The notes beneath the pieces were generated by a model. That model saw only the letters and a program-made list of their open reading frames with translations. It was not told the origin of the DNA and did not search any database. The translations under genes and the position numbers were made by a program. A stretch of 6,246 nucleotides of DNA, taken from positions 1 to 6,246 of the forward strand of contig JBMNPE010000078.1 of the NCBI GenBank assembly GCA_050943435.1, in the 5' to 3' direction. Positions 1-6,246 of the stretch are shown piece by piece (position 1 is the first letter of the stretch; the number at the start of each line of letters is the position of its first letter). The stretch comes from RGIG5675 sp050943435 (GTDB lineage: Bacteria > Bacillota > Clostridia > Oscillospirales > Ruminococcaceae).

Positions 1-291
1 GGGACGCCAGCCGCGAAGATGGATGATCCCACCCCTCACAGCGAGAAGACCGAGAGGTTTGCGAGGCTTCTTGAGCTGCAGGACTCGATAGCTGCGGGGA
101 TCGAAGCAAAGGAAGTCGGAGGAACGTACAGGTGCCTCGTGACAGGAAAAAACGACTCAGGGGCATTCGTGGCGAGAATGGACAACAATGCGGTGGTTGA
201 GCTTGACGGGGAGGCAGAGGAGAACACCTTCCAAAACGTCAGGATCACCGGGACAAAAAGACACAGACTGTTCGGGACGGTTGTTGAATAA
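1..291 (+). CDS. miaB: MiaB C-terminal part: tRNA-2-methylthio-N6-dimethylallyladenosine synthase (5' end outside window)
   Basis: This is the last 96 codons of a gene that is open at the left window edge in frame 1. MiaB is a radical-SAM Fe-S methylthiotransferase that converts i6A37 to ms2i6A37 in tRNAs, using the product of MiaA. The visible part opens with GTPAAKM (residues 1-7), a hallmark found near the end of the MiaB radical-SAM domain. It continues with a helical RFARLLELQ segment and then a TRAM-type RNA-binding domain over roughly the last 55 residues, ending in a beta-rich NVRITGTKRHRLFGTVVE stretch. The catalytic cysteines lie upstream and cannot be checked. The ATG at base 19 is internal and should not be taken as the start. 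The related methylthiotransferases RimO and MtaB also end in TRAM-like domains, but the mutS-mutL-miaA neighbours and the GTPAAKM motif favour MiaB. The stop codon TAA shares one base with the mutS start. Confidence 0.93.
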   Translation, partial: GTPAAKMDDPTPHSEKTERFARLLELQDSIAAGIEAKEVGGTYRCLVTGKNDSGAFVARMDNNAVVELDGEAEENTFQNVRITGTKRHRLFGTVVE

Positions 292-2900
292 TGGCATTTC
301 CTAAAGATGTGGAAAATCTGTCTCCGATGATGAGGCAGTATCTCAAGGTAAAGAGCCGCAACATGGACAAGATCCTCATGTACAGGATCGGCGACTTCTA
401 TGAGATGTTCTATGACGACGCAGTTACTGCGTCGAAAGAGCTCGACCTCGTGCTGACGGGCAAGGACTGCGGCACCGAGGAGAGGGCCCCCATGTGCGGA
501 ATCCCGTTCCACGCCTGCGACCAGTACATCTCGAAGCTCGTATCCCGCGGCTACAAGGTCGCAATATGCGAACAGCTCGAGGACCCGGCAAAGGCCAAGG
601 GCATAGTCAAGCGCGGGATAATAAGGGTTGTGACTCCCGGGACAATCACCGAGAGCAGCATGCTCGACGACGAGAGCAACAATTTCATAGCGTCCGTTTA
701 CATGGACCGGGACGGGATTGGCTTCTCATATGCCGACATATCCACCGGAAGCGCCTTCGCAACGGAAGTTGACAGCATGGACACGCTCATTTCCGAAATA
801 GCCAGGATATCCCCGAGCGAGATAGTCCTGAACGAACAGGCAGATGACGACAGGGACCTGAGGAAGTTCCTCTCTGGTATGCCAAAAGTGACGGTAGACG
901 CCCTTCACGATGATAAATTTTCCACGGACAGGGCGGAAGAACTGACAAACAAGTGCTTTGGGGAGGGAAAGGCCCCGTCAGGACATCCGCTCAGGGCCCT
1001 CGGGGCAATGCTCTCATACATCTCCGACACGCAGTTTGACGGGATATCGAGGATGACGAGCCTCGAAATCTACAGCTGCAGGAGGTTCGTGTCGATCGCA
1101 CCGCAGTCCAGGAAGAACCTCGACCTGTTCCAGAATTCGAGGACCATGGAGAAAAAGGGAAGCCTCATCTGGGTCATGGACAGGACCTGCACGGCTATGG
1201 GCGGCAGGCTTCTGAGATCCTGGATAGAAAAGCCTCTTATGGACCCGGCCGAGATAGACATGAGGCTGGACGCGGTGGAGGAGTTCTATTCCGACACCGT
1301 GAGGCTCTCAAAGACGAGGGAAATCCTCAAGGGGATACCCGACCTCGAGAGGCTCCTCACCAGGGTGATATACCGCAGCTGCACACCGAGGGACCTTCTG
1401 GCCCTTGCAGACGCCTCAGACAGGCTTGCCGAGCTCAGGGCCATGATCCCGGGGATAGGATCACAGCTCATAAAAAACGCCGCTGAGGGCCTCGACGACT
1501 TTTCCGACCTAGCCTCCAAGATACGGGACACAATAGCGGAGGACCCTCCTGCCACGGTGAGGGAGGCCGGATACATAAGGAGCGGCTTCTCCTCCGAGGT
1601 TGACGAGCTGAGGGACATGGTCCACAGCAGCAGGTCTTACCTCGCAAAGCTGGAAGCCGGATACAAGGAATCAACCGGGATCAAAAACCTCAAGATAGGC
1701 TACAACAAGGTCTTCGGGTACTACATCGAGGTCTCCAGGGGACAGCTCGGAATGGTGCCTGAAAGCTTCATAAGAAAGCAGACCCTCACCACTGGCGAGA
1801 GGTTTATAACCGACGAGCTCAAGGACCTCGAGAGCAGGATACTAGGGGCTGGCGAGAGGCTCAACCAGCTCGAGAGGGAGATCTATGAGCAGCTCTGCTC
1901 CGATCTTGCGGGCCAGATCGACAGGATACAGAACGCGGCGTCGTTTGCCGCGCTTCTGGATGTGGTCTGCTCCAATGCTTATATCGCGAGGGAGAACGGA
2001 TACGCAAGGCCCGAGGTGGACTCCGGCGACAGGATAGAAATAAGGGACGGCAGGCACCCCGTTGTGGAGCAGGTAATGAACGGTGGGATATACGTCCCGA
2101 ACGACGCCCTGCTCGATTCAGGCGAGAACCTGCTCGGTATAATAACCGGCCCCAACATGGCCGGAAAATCGACATTCATGAGGGGAACTGCCCTCATAGT
2201 GCTGATGGCCCAGACAGGATCTTTTGTACCTGCCTCATATGCACATATAGGGGTCGTGGACGCCATTTTTACCAGGATTGGCGCCGCCGACGACCTGTTC
2301 ATGGGGGATTCGACGTTCATGGTCGAAATGAAGGAAGTCGCCTACATTCTCAAGAAGGCCACCCCCAGAAGCCTCATCATACTTGACGAAATAGGCAGGG
2401 GAACCTCAACCTATGACGGGATAAGCATAGCAAAGGCCGTCATAGACACCATCTGCAGGGAGGGTGGAGTGCACGCGAGGACGATGTTTGCGACGCACTA
2501 CCACGAAGTCACCGACATGGAGGCCGACTACAGCTGTGTAAAAAACTACAACATAGCTGTGAGGCGCCGCGGGGACGACATTGTGTTCCTGCGCAAGATA
2601 GTGAGGGGAAGGGCCGACGACAGCTACGGCATTGAAGTTGCAAAGCTCGCGGGACTCCCCGACGGGACGGTGGAGAAGGCAAAGGAATACCTGAGGGAGG
2701 CAGAGGCCGAGGGAATGGCTGAGAGCCGCGGCAGGGTGCCCGATCTCAGGGCATACGATGAAGCGAGGAATTCCAGGGTCGCCCAGGACATCGTGGAACA
2801 GCTCAAGGAGATAGATGTCAACGTGCTAACCCCGATAGAATCGATGACTGAGCTCAACGACCTCGTAAAGCTGGCAAGGTCAGAGGAGGATGCAAGATGA
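291..2900 (+). CDS. mutS: DNA mismatch repair protein MutS
   Basis: MutS is a cytoplasmic homodimeric ATPase that binds mispaired bases and recruits MutL. The product has 869 residues, a normal length for the family. The mismatch-reading Phe-X-Glu motif is at F36-Y37-E38. A connector domain follows (about 125-260), then the lever and core. The DNA clamp region around 466-515 holds YNKVFGYYIEV (from Y471) and RKQTL. The ATPase domain (about 565-790) has Walker A GPNMAGKST at 620-628, Walker B ending in D699-E700, the GRGTSTYDG signature just after it, and the ATHYHE histidine at H736. The tail ends with a TPIESMTELNDL helix typical of the C-terminal dimer/tetramer region, but I see no QLSLF-like sliding-clamp motif. 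The ATG at 291 puts F36/E38 at the Escherichia coli numbering, which supports this start. No strong Shine-Dalgarno precedes it; the TAATG overlap with miaB suggests coupled translation. The gene overlaps mutL by four bases. Confidence 0.99.
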   Translation: MAFPKDVENLSPMMRQYLKVKSRNMDKILMYRIGDFYEMFYDDAVTASKELDLVLTGKDCGTEERAPMCGIPFHACDQYISKLVSRGYKVAICEQLEDPAKAKGIVKRGIIRVVTPGTITESSMLDDESNNFIASVYMDRDGIGFSYADISTGSAFATEVDSMDTLISEIARISPSEIVLNEQADDDRDLRKFLSGMPKVTVDALHDDKFSTDRAEELTNKCFGEGKAPSGHPLRALGAMLSYISDTQFDGISRMTSLEIYSCRRFVSIAPQSRKNLDLFQNSRTMEKKGSLIWVMDRTCTAMGGRLLRSWIEKPLMDPAEIDMRLDAVEEFYSDTVRLSKTREILKGIPDLERLLTRVIYRSCTPRDLLALADASDRLAELRAMIPGIGSQLIKNAAEGLDDFSDLASKIRDTIAEDPPATVREAGYIRSGFSSEVDELRDMVHSSRSYLAKLEAGYKESTGIKNLKIGYNKVFGYYIEVSRGQLGMVPESFIRKQTLTTGERFITDELKDLESRILGAGERLNQLEREIYEQLCSDLAGQIDRIQNAASFAALLDVVCSNAYIARENGYARPEVDSGDRIEIRDGRHPVVEQVMNGGIYVPNDALLDSGENLLGIITGPNMAGKSTFMRGTALIVLMAQTGSFVPASYAHIGVVDAIFTRIGAADDLFMGDSTFMVEMKEVAYILKKATPRSLIILDEIGRGTSTYDGISIAKAVIDTICREGGVHARTMFATHYHEVTDMEADYSCVKNYNIAVRRRGDDIVFLRKIVRGRADDSYGIEVAKLAGLPDGTVEKAKEYLREAEAEGMAESRGRVPDLRAYDEARNSRVAQDIVEQLKEIDVNVLTPIESMTELNDLVKLARSEEDAR
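2883..2890 (+). promoter_or_regulatory. Ribosome binding site of mutL
   Basis: GAGGAGGA lies six bases before the mutL ATG, inside the last codons of mutS. It is a near-ideal Shine-Dalgarno, so mutL can be initiated on its own as well as by coupling to mutS termination at the ATGA overlap. Confidence 0.85.
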
Positions 2901-4828
2901 ACAGGATAAGGCTCCTCGACAGGGGGGTATACGAGCTCATAGCTGCAGGCGAGGTCGTGGAGAGGCCTGCATCTGCAGTCAAGGAGCTCGTAGAGAACTC
3001 AGTCGATGCAGGTGCGTCGGCAGTGTCGGTCAGCATAACAGGAAACGGCCTCAAGTCGATGACAGTGCAGGACAATGGGTCCGGGATAGACGCAGATGAC
3101 ATAGACCTCGCGTTTACAAGGCATGCGACTAGCAAGATATCCAAGGCGAGCGACCTCGATGCAATTGGGACGCTCGGATTCAGGGGAGAAGCCCTGGCCT
3201 CGATATCCGCTGTTTCCAGGATTTCCCTCGTCACGAGGACCCGCGGCAGTGAACTCGGGACTCATTACCTCGCGGAGGGCGGCACAAAGATATCCCAGGA
3301 CGAAATAGGCTGCGACTACGGCACGATAATCACTGTGAGCGACATCTTTTTCAACGTCCCGGCGAGGATGAAGTTCCTCAAGAAGGACGTCACTGAGGGA
3401 AACGCGATACAGGACGTGGTCGAAAGGGAGGCCCTTGCCTGCCCGGACACCTCTTTCAGGCTTATGAGGGACGGAAAGCAGGTGCTGTCCACGCCCGGGG
3501 ACGGGGATTATTATTCAGCGGTATATGCTGTTCTTCCTCATGAAATCGCCGATTTCATGATCAGGGTGCACGGTGCTTCCGACGGGATTGCCGCTGAGGG
3601 CTTTGTAAGCACTCCCGAGACGTCGAGAAAGAGCAGGACATGGCAGTACCTCTCGATAAACGGCAGGCCTGTGCGCTCGAAGACCGTGACGGCGGCCGTT
3701 GAAGAGGCCTTCCGCAACGTCATGATGACCCAGAGGTTCCCGGCTTATGTGATTAGCATCAGCATGCCCCTCGAGACGATAGACGTAAACGTCCACCCTT
3801 CCAAGACCGAGGTCAAGTTCGAGAACGACAGGAGAGTTTTCAACGCTGTGTATTCGGCCGTCAGGGAAGCTGTCGCGATGTACTCCCGCGATTTCAGTAA
3901 AGTTGCCGTTGGAAGGCTCGCAGGAGCAGGAACTCCTGCAGAGGGATCCCGCAGGACACAGGACAGCCGGAAGGCGGAACCCGCTCAGGCACATGAGGCC
4001 GCAGAGCCAAAGCAGGAAGCCAGGAAGGAGCAGATGCCGCAAAAGAAGCTGGATTCCGGGGCTTACAAGACCGGGAACCCGGTCCCTGCTCCACAGGCAT
4101 GGACGACCGGAAGGACTGTAAAATCCCCTGACATGGAGAAAGAAACCTCCTGGGCCGATCTCAGGACGGGAAGCAGGAAATATAGCAGGGATGATAAGGA
4201 AGAGACCGGCGAACCGGCTGAGCAGACAGTCATGGAAGGTGCCTCTCCGGCCGGCTCAAAGCAGCTGAGGATAATTGGAGAGGCGTTCCGGATATATATA
4301 ATCGCCGAGTACGGAGACAGCCTGCTATATATAGACAAGCACGCTGCACACGAGAGGGTGCTGTTCGAGAAGATAGACGAGATGGAGCTCACTGGCTCCC
4401 GCCAGATACTCCTGGAACCAGTGGTCGTGCAGCTTCCGTCAGACCAGGCGGATGCCCTTCTTGAGGCATCCGATTCCGCAGCAAAGGCTGGGTACGAAAT
4501 AGAGAGCCTCGGAGGCGGGGCTGTTTCGGTGAGGGAAATCCCGACATTCATGCCGATAGAAGGAGTTGCAGACGCAGTGTCCGAGATGGCGTCCCAGGCT
4601 CTCACGAGCAGGGACAGCTTCCACACAAGGGATGAACAGTGGCTCATGCACTCAGTGTCATGCAGGGCCGCTATTAAAGCAGGGTACAAAACTTCCGAGG
4701 CCGACATGCTTGCAATTGCCAGGAAGATAGTGAATGGCGAGATACCTGAATACTGCCCGCACGGAAGGCCGGTCGTGTATGCGGTCACGAGAAGGGACCT
4801 CGAAAAGGGGTTCGGGAGGGTCAGGTGA
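2897..4828 (+). CDS. mutL: DNA mismatch repair protein MutL (endonuclease type)
   Basis: MutL couples MutS mismatch recognition to strand nicking. It has 643 residues. The N-terminal GHKL ATPase shows IAAGEVVERP, catalytic E30, Mg-binding N34, DNGSG at 59-63, the RHATSK lid from R75, GFRGEAL at 94-100 and, in the transducer domain, VHPSK with K303. Residues about 335-455 form a low-complexity linker rich in Pro, Ala, Lys and Glu. The C-terminal domain carries the endonuclease motif as D480-K-H482-A-A-H-E486, the sequence SCRAA with C589, and CPHGRP with C620 and H622. By comparison with Bacillus MutL, E486, C589, C620 and H622 are the expected metal ligands. QILLEP from Q503 matches the beta-clamp-binding motif of Bacillus MutL. 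The enzyme is therefore of the nicking type that works without MutH. The ATG overlaps the mutS stop (ATGA) and a strong Shine-Dalgarno precedes it. Confidence 0.98.
   Translation: MNRIRLLDRGVYELIAAGEVVERPASAVKELVENSVDAGASAVSVSITGNGLKSMTVQDNGSGIDADDIDLAFTRHATSKISKASDLDAIGTLGFRGEALASISAVSRISLVTRTRGSELGTHYLAEGGTKISQDEIGCDYGTIITVSDIFFNVPARMKFLKKDVTEGNAIQDVVEREALACPDTSFRLMRDGKQVLSTPGDGDYYSAVYAVLPHEIADFMIRVHGASDGIAAEGFVSTPETSRKSRTWQYLSINGRPVRSKTVTAAVEEAFRNVMMTQRFPAYVISISMPLETIDVNVHPSKTEVKFENDRRVFNAVYSAVREAVAMYSRDFSKVAVGRLAGAGTPAEGSRRTQDSRKAEPAQAHEAAEPKQEARKEQMPQKKLDSGAYKTGNPVPAPQAWTTGRTVKSPDMEKETSWADLRTGSRKYSRDDKEETGEPAEQTVMEGASPAGSKQLRIIGEAFRIYIIAEYGDSLLYIDKHAAHERVLFEKIDEMELTGSRQILLEPVVVQLPSDQADALLEASDSAAKAGYEIESLGGGAVSVREIPTFMPIEGVADAVSEMASQALTSRDSFHTRDEQWLMHSVSCRAAIKAGYKTSEADMLAIARKIVNGEIPEYCPHGRPVVYAVTRRDLEKGFGRVR
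3538..3560. repeat. 23-base palindrome inside mutL
   Basis: Two perfectly complementary 11-base arms (TCATGAAATCG at 3538-3548 and CGATTTCATGA at 3550-3560) flank a single C. As RNA it could form a 10-bp stem with a three-base GCC loop. It lies in the coding region for the MutL N-terminal half and encodes the residues around HEIADFMI. No T-run follows, so it does not look like an intrinsic terminator. The inverted repeat itself is certain; whether it has a function is unknown. Confidence 0.9.
4814..4820 (+). promoter_or_regulatory. Ribosome binding site of miaA
   Basis: GGGAGGG lies four bases before the GTG at 4825, within the last codons of mutL. It is the evidence that decides for the GTG start of miaA. 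Confidence 0.8.
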
Positions 4829-5739
4829 AGGGTCCTGCAGTAGCGATAGGCGGCCCCACCGCCACCGGAAAATCGGAAGCTGCAGTGCTTGTCGCCCTCG
4901 CCCTCGGCGGGGAAGTGGTCTCGGCAGATTCGATGCAGATTTACAGGGGGCTGGACATAGGGACCGCAAAGCCGTCCAAGGGCGATCTTGCGAGGGTGAG
5001 GCACCACATGATTGACATCGCGGACCCCACTGAGGAATTCAGCGTGAGCCGCTTTGACAGCATGGCCCGCCGGGAAGTGCAGGACGTGCAGGACAGGGGC
5101 CTTGTGCCGGTCATCTGCGGCGGCACGGGGATGTATCTCGATTCCCTCATAAGGGACGCCGGCTTCTCCGGACCTGCAGGCCTAAGGGCGGATGAGGACG
5201 GCCGAACAGCCGATGAGCTTTACAGGGAACTCCGGGAACTTGACCCGGAATATGCCTCTTCCATATCAAAAAACGACCTGAGGCGCATAAAAAGGGCACT
5301 CGGCAAGATTCATGCCACAGGGAGGAAGGTGTCGGAGGATGCTTATTTCCGTGATCTTCCGCTTCCGCAGGGCGTCATGCTTGCAGTACTGTGGTATCAT
5401 GACAGAAAAGCTCTTTACGGGAAGATCGACGAGAGAGTCGACAGGATGGCAGAGCAGGGCCTGGTGGAGGAAGCCCGCAGGGTGTTCCTCATGAAAGACA
5501 GGTGCCCAACCGCTTCCCAGGCGATAGGCTACAAGGAGCTTTTTCCTTATTTCGAAGGCACGTCCAGTCTTGACGAGTGCCTGGAGCGCGTAAAGAAGGC
5601 AACGAGGAACTTCGCAAAGAGGCAGATGACCTGGTTCCGGCGCGACGGAGACGCGTTTTTTGTTGAGATGGACGGAAGGACTCCTGCAGATGCGGCTGAG
5701 GAAATAGCCGCGGAGGCGTCCTCAAGGGGGATAGCTTGA
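4825..5739 (+). CDS. miaA: tRNA dimethylallyltransferase MiaA
   Basis: MiaA transfers a dimethylallyl group from dimethylallyl diphosphate to N6 of A37 in tRNAs that read UNN codons, giving i6A37, the substrate of MiaB. The product is 304 residues, the usual size. The P-loop GGPTATGKS is at residues 9-17. The DSMQ motif starting at D35 is followed by IYRGLDIGTAKPS, the family signature around the active site. Other family landmarks are VRHHMIDIADP, CGGTGMYLDSLI, QAIGYKEL and, close to the C-terminus, KRQMTWFRRD. The start is GTG, not ATG. It is chosen because it places the P-loop at the usual distance from the N-terminus, overlaps the mutL stop as GTGA, and has a GGGAGGG Shine-Dalgarno four bases upstream. 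The gene looks intact with no missing key residues. Confidence 0.98.
   Translation: MKGPAVAIGGPTATGKSEAAVLVALALGGEVVSADSMQIYRGLDIGTAKPSKGDLARVRHHMIDIADPTEEFSVSRFDSMARREVQDVQDRGLVPVICGGTGMYLDSLIRDAGFSGPAGLRADEDGRTADELYRELRELDPEYASSISKNDLRRIKRALGKIHATGRKVSEDAYFRDLPLPQGVMLAVLWYHDRKALYGKIDERVDRMAEQGLVEEARRVFLMKDRCPTASQAIGYKELFPYFEGTSSLDECLERVKKATRNFAKRQMTWFRRDGDAFFVEMDGRTPADAAEEIAAEASSRGIA
5724..5730 (+). promoter_or_regulatory. Ribosome binding site of the HlyD-like gene
   Basis: AAGGGGG lies five bases before the TTG at 5736, within the last codons of miaA. No ATG is available near the N-terminus in this frame, so this purine run, together with the basic residues and membrane segment that follow, decides for the rare TTG start. 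Confidence 0.7.
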
Positions 5740-6246
5740 AGGCAAAACTCAAAAAGGCTCCGGCCGTAATAATCACAGTGCTGGTGGTGCTTGTGCTGGT
5801 CTTCTACATCTCCTACCAGATCTACAGCGCTGCAAACCCGGTCTATAAGACAGAGACGGCTATAATAACGGAAGTGACGGACGGGATAAACTGTTCGGGA
5901 ATGATATTCCGGGATGAAGTGACAATCCCGATTGAGACCGACGGGGTGGTGGAGTTCACCTCCGAGGACGGGTCCAAGGTTGCCCAGGGATATACGGTTG
6001 CCAAGGTTTATTCCACAAAGGAAGCCGCAAGGAAGAATGCCGTGGGCTACCTCTACTCCGAAAAGGCGGACCTCTACGAGCAGATAGAACAGTCCGCAGA
6101 TGTCGCGAGCACCAACATCGAGAGCCTGTCAAACGAGCTCTATGATTCACTCAAGCAGCTTTCCTCTGCGATGGATGAGCACTCCGGGTTCTCCTCGGCG
6201 GGCAACTCCGCAGTCAGCAACCTCTACATGTTCAAGCAGGCTAGCG
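5736..6246 (+). CDS. HlyD-like membrane-anchored protein, N-terminal part (3' end outside window)
   Basis: An open frame of 170 codons runs from a TTG start to the window edge without a stop. The N-terminus is basic (Lys at 2, 4, 6, 7) and is followed by a hydrophobic segment at about residues 8-25, rich in Val, Leu and Ile. This fits an uncleaved signal anchor with the rest outside the membrane. The external part begins with a beta-rich stretch. A segment at about 69-97 (DGVVEFTSEDGSKVAQG) resembles the first half of a biotinyl-lipoyl-like domain of HlyD/membrane-fusion proteins. From about 104 onward the sequence is charged, helical and possibly coiled-coil, as expected for the HlyD hairpin. 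The TTG overlaps the miaA stop (TTGA) and has an AAGGGGG Shine-Dalgarno. Later GTG codons lie inside the membrane segment and are poorer starts. The family assignment rests on pattern only; transport substrate and partners are unknown, and a role in secretion or cell-envelope assembly is inference. Confidence 0.72.
   Translation, partial: MKAKLKKAPAVIITVLVVLVLVFYISYQIYSAANPVYKTETAIITEVTDGINCSGMIFRDEVTIPIETDGVVEFTSEDGSKVAQGYTVAKVYSTKEAARKNAVGYLYSEKADLYEQIEQSADVASTNIESLSNELYDSLKQLSSAMDEHSGFSSAGNSAVSNLYMFKQAS

Noticed and set aside
19..291. Stand-alone 90-codon gene starting at the ATG at base 19
   Set aside because: The frame is open to the window edge and the residues before the ATG (GTPAAK) belong to a conserved MiaB motif, so the ATG is internal.
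36..512. Reverse-strand open frame of 158 codons over the miaB end and mutS start
   Set aside because: It lies opposite conserved MiaB and MutS sequence, with no plausible domain or ribosome binding site evidence.
3515..4042. Reverse-strand open frame of 175 codons opposite mutL
   Set aside because: Shadow of the mutL reading frame; no family resemblance and no gap in the coding evidence on the + strand.
3920..4084. Two short dyads in the MutL linker region (7-base arms at 3920-3939 and 4069-4084)
   Set aside because: Arms of seven bases with short spacers are expected several times by chance in a window of this size, and neither is followed by a T-run that would make it a terminator.
3900..4260. 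Long low-complexity stretch in MutL as a sign of a frameshift or insertion
   Set aside because: The frame stays open and both flanking domains are intact; MutL proteins normally have a variable disordered linker here.
4291..4334. Two TATATATA stretches as a possible internal promoter
   Set aside because: They encode conserved MutL residues using ATA isoleucine codons; I see no matching -35 element, and the next gene is translationally coupled to mutL.
4063..5007. Reverse-strand open frame of 314 codons across the mutL/miaA junction
   Set aside because: It is antisense to two strongly supported genes, its translation is rich in Ser, Pro, Arg and Cys with no recognisable motif, and long antisense frames are common in GC-rich coding DNA.

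Overview
The window is a tightly packed, single-strand stretch of a bacterial chromosome. It reads entirely on the + strand: the 3' end of miaB, complete mutS, mutL and miaA, and the 5' part of an HlyD-like membrane-anchored protein. There is no intergenic space. The four junctions overlap by 1, 4, 4 and 4 bases, so this looks like the interior of one operon. No promoter, terminator, RNA gene, mobile element or CRISPR array is visible.

Organism: the order miaB-mutS-mutL-miaA, a MutL with a metal-dependent endonuclease motif and no mutH in the window, and the style of the HlyD-like protein all point to an anaerobic clostridial Bacillota. The DNA is fairly GC-rich, yet arginine is mostly AGG and isoleucine is often ATA. 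That combination occurs in some clostridial families and in other lineages such as Synergistota, so the exact family is left open. Lineage is inference, not proof.

Layout: 1-291 is the MiaB C-terminus with its TRAM domain. 291-2900 is MutS, the mismatch sensor ATPase. 2897-4828 is MutL, the GHKL ATPase and nicking endonuclease. 4825-5739 is MiaA, the tRNA A37 dimethylallyltransferase. 5736-6246 is the start of the membrane-anchored HlyD-like protein, cut by the window edge.

How the genes work together: MutS and MutL form the methyl-independent mismatch repair pathway, in which MutS finds mismatches and MutL nicks the strand. MiaA and MiaB act in sequence on A37 of tRNAs reading UNN codons: MiaA adds the dimethylallyl group and MiaB then adds the methylthio group. 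The HlyD-like protein has no evident link to either process.

This is largely a conserved housekeeping region and I see no new system. The points most worth a second look are a 23-base near-perfect palindrome inside mutL, a MutS tail without a recognisable sliding-clamp motif, and an HlyD-like gene where many clostridia carry hfq.
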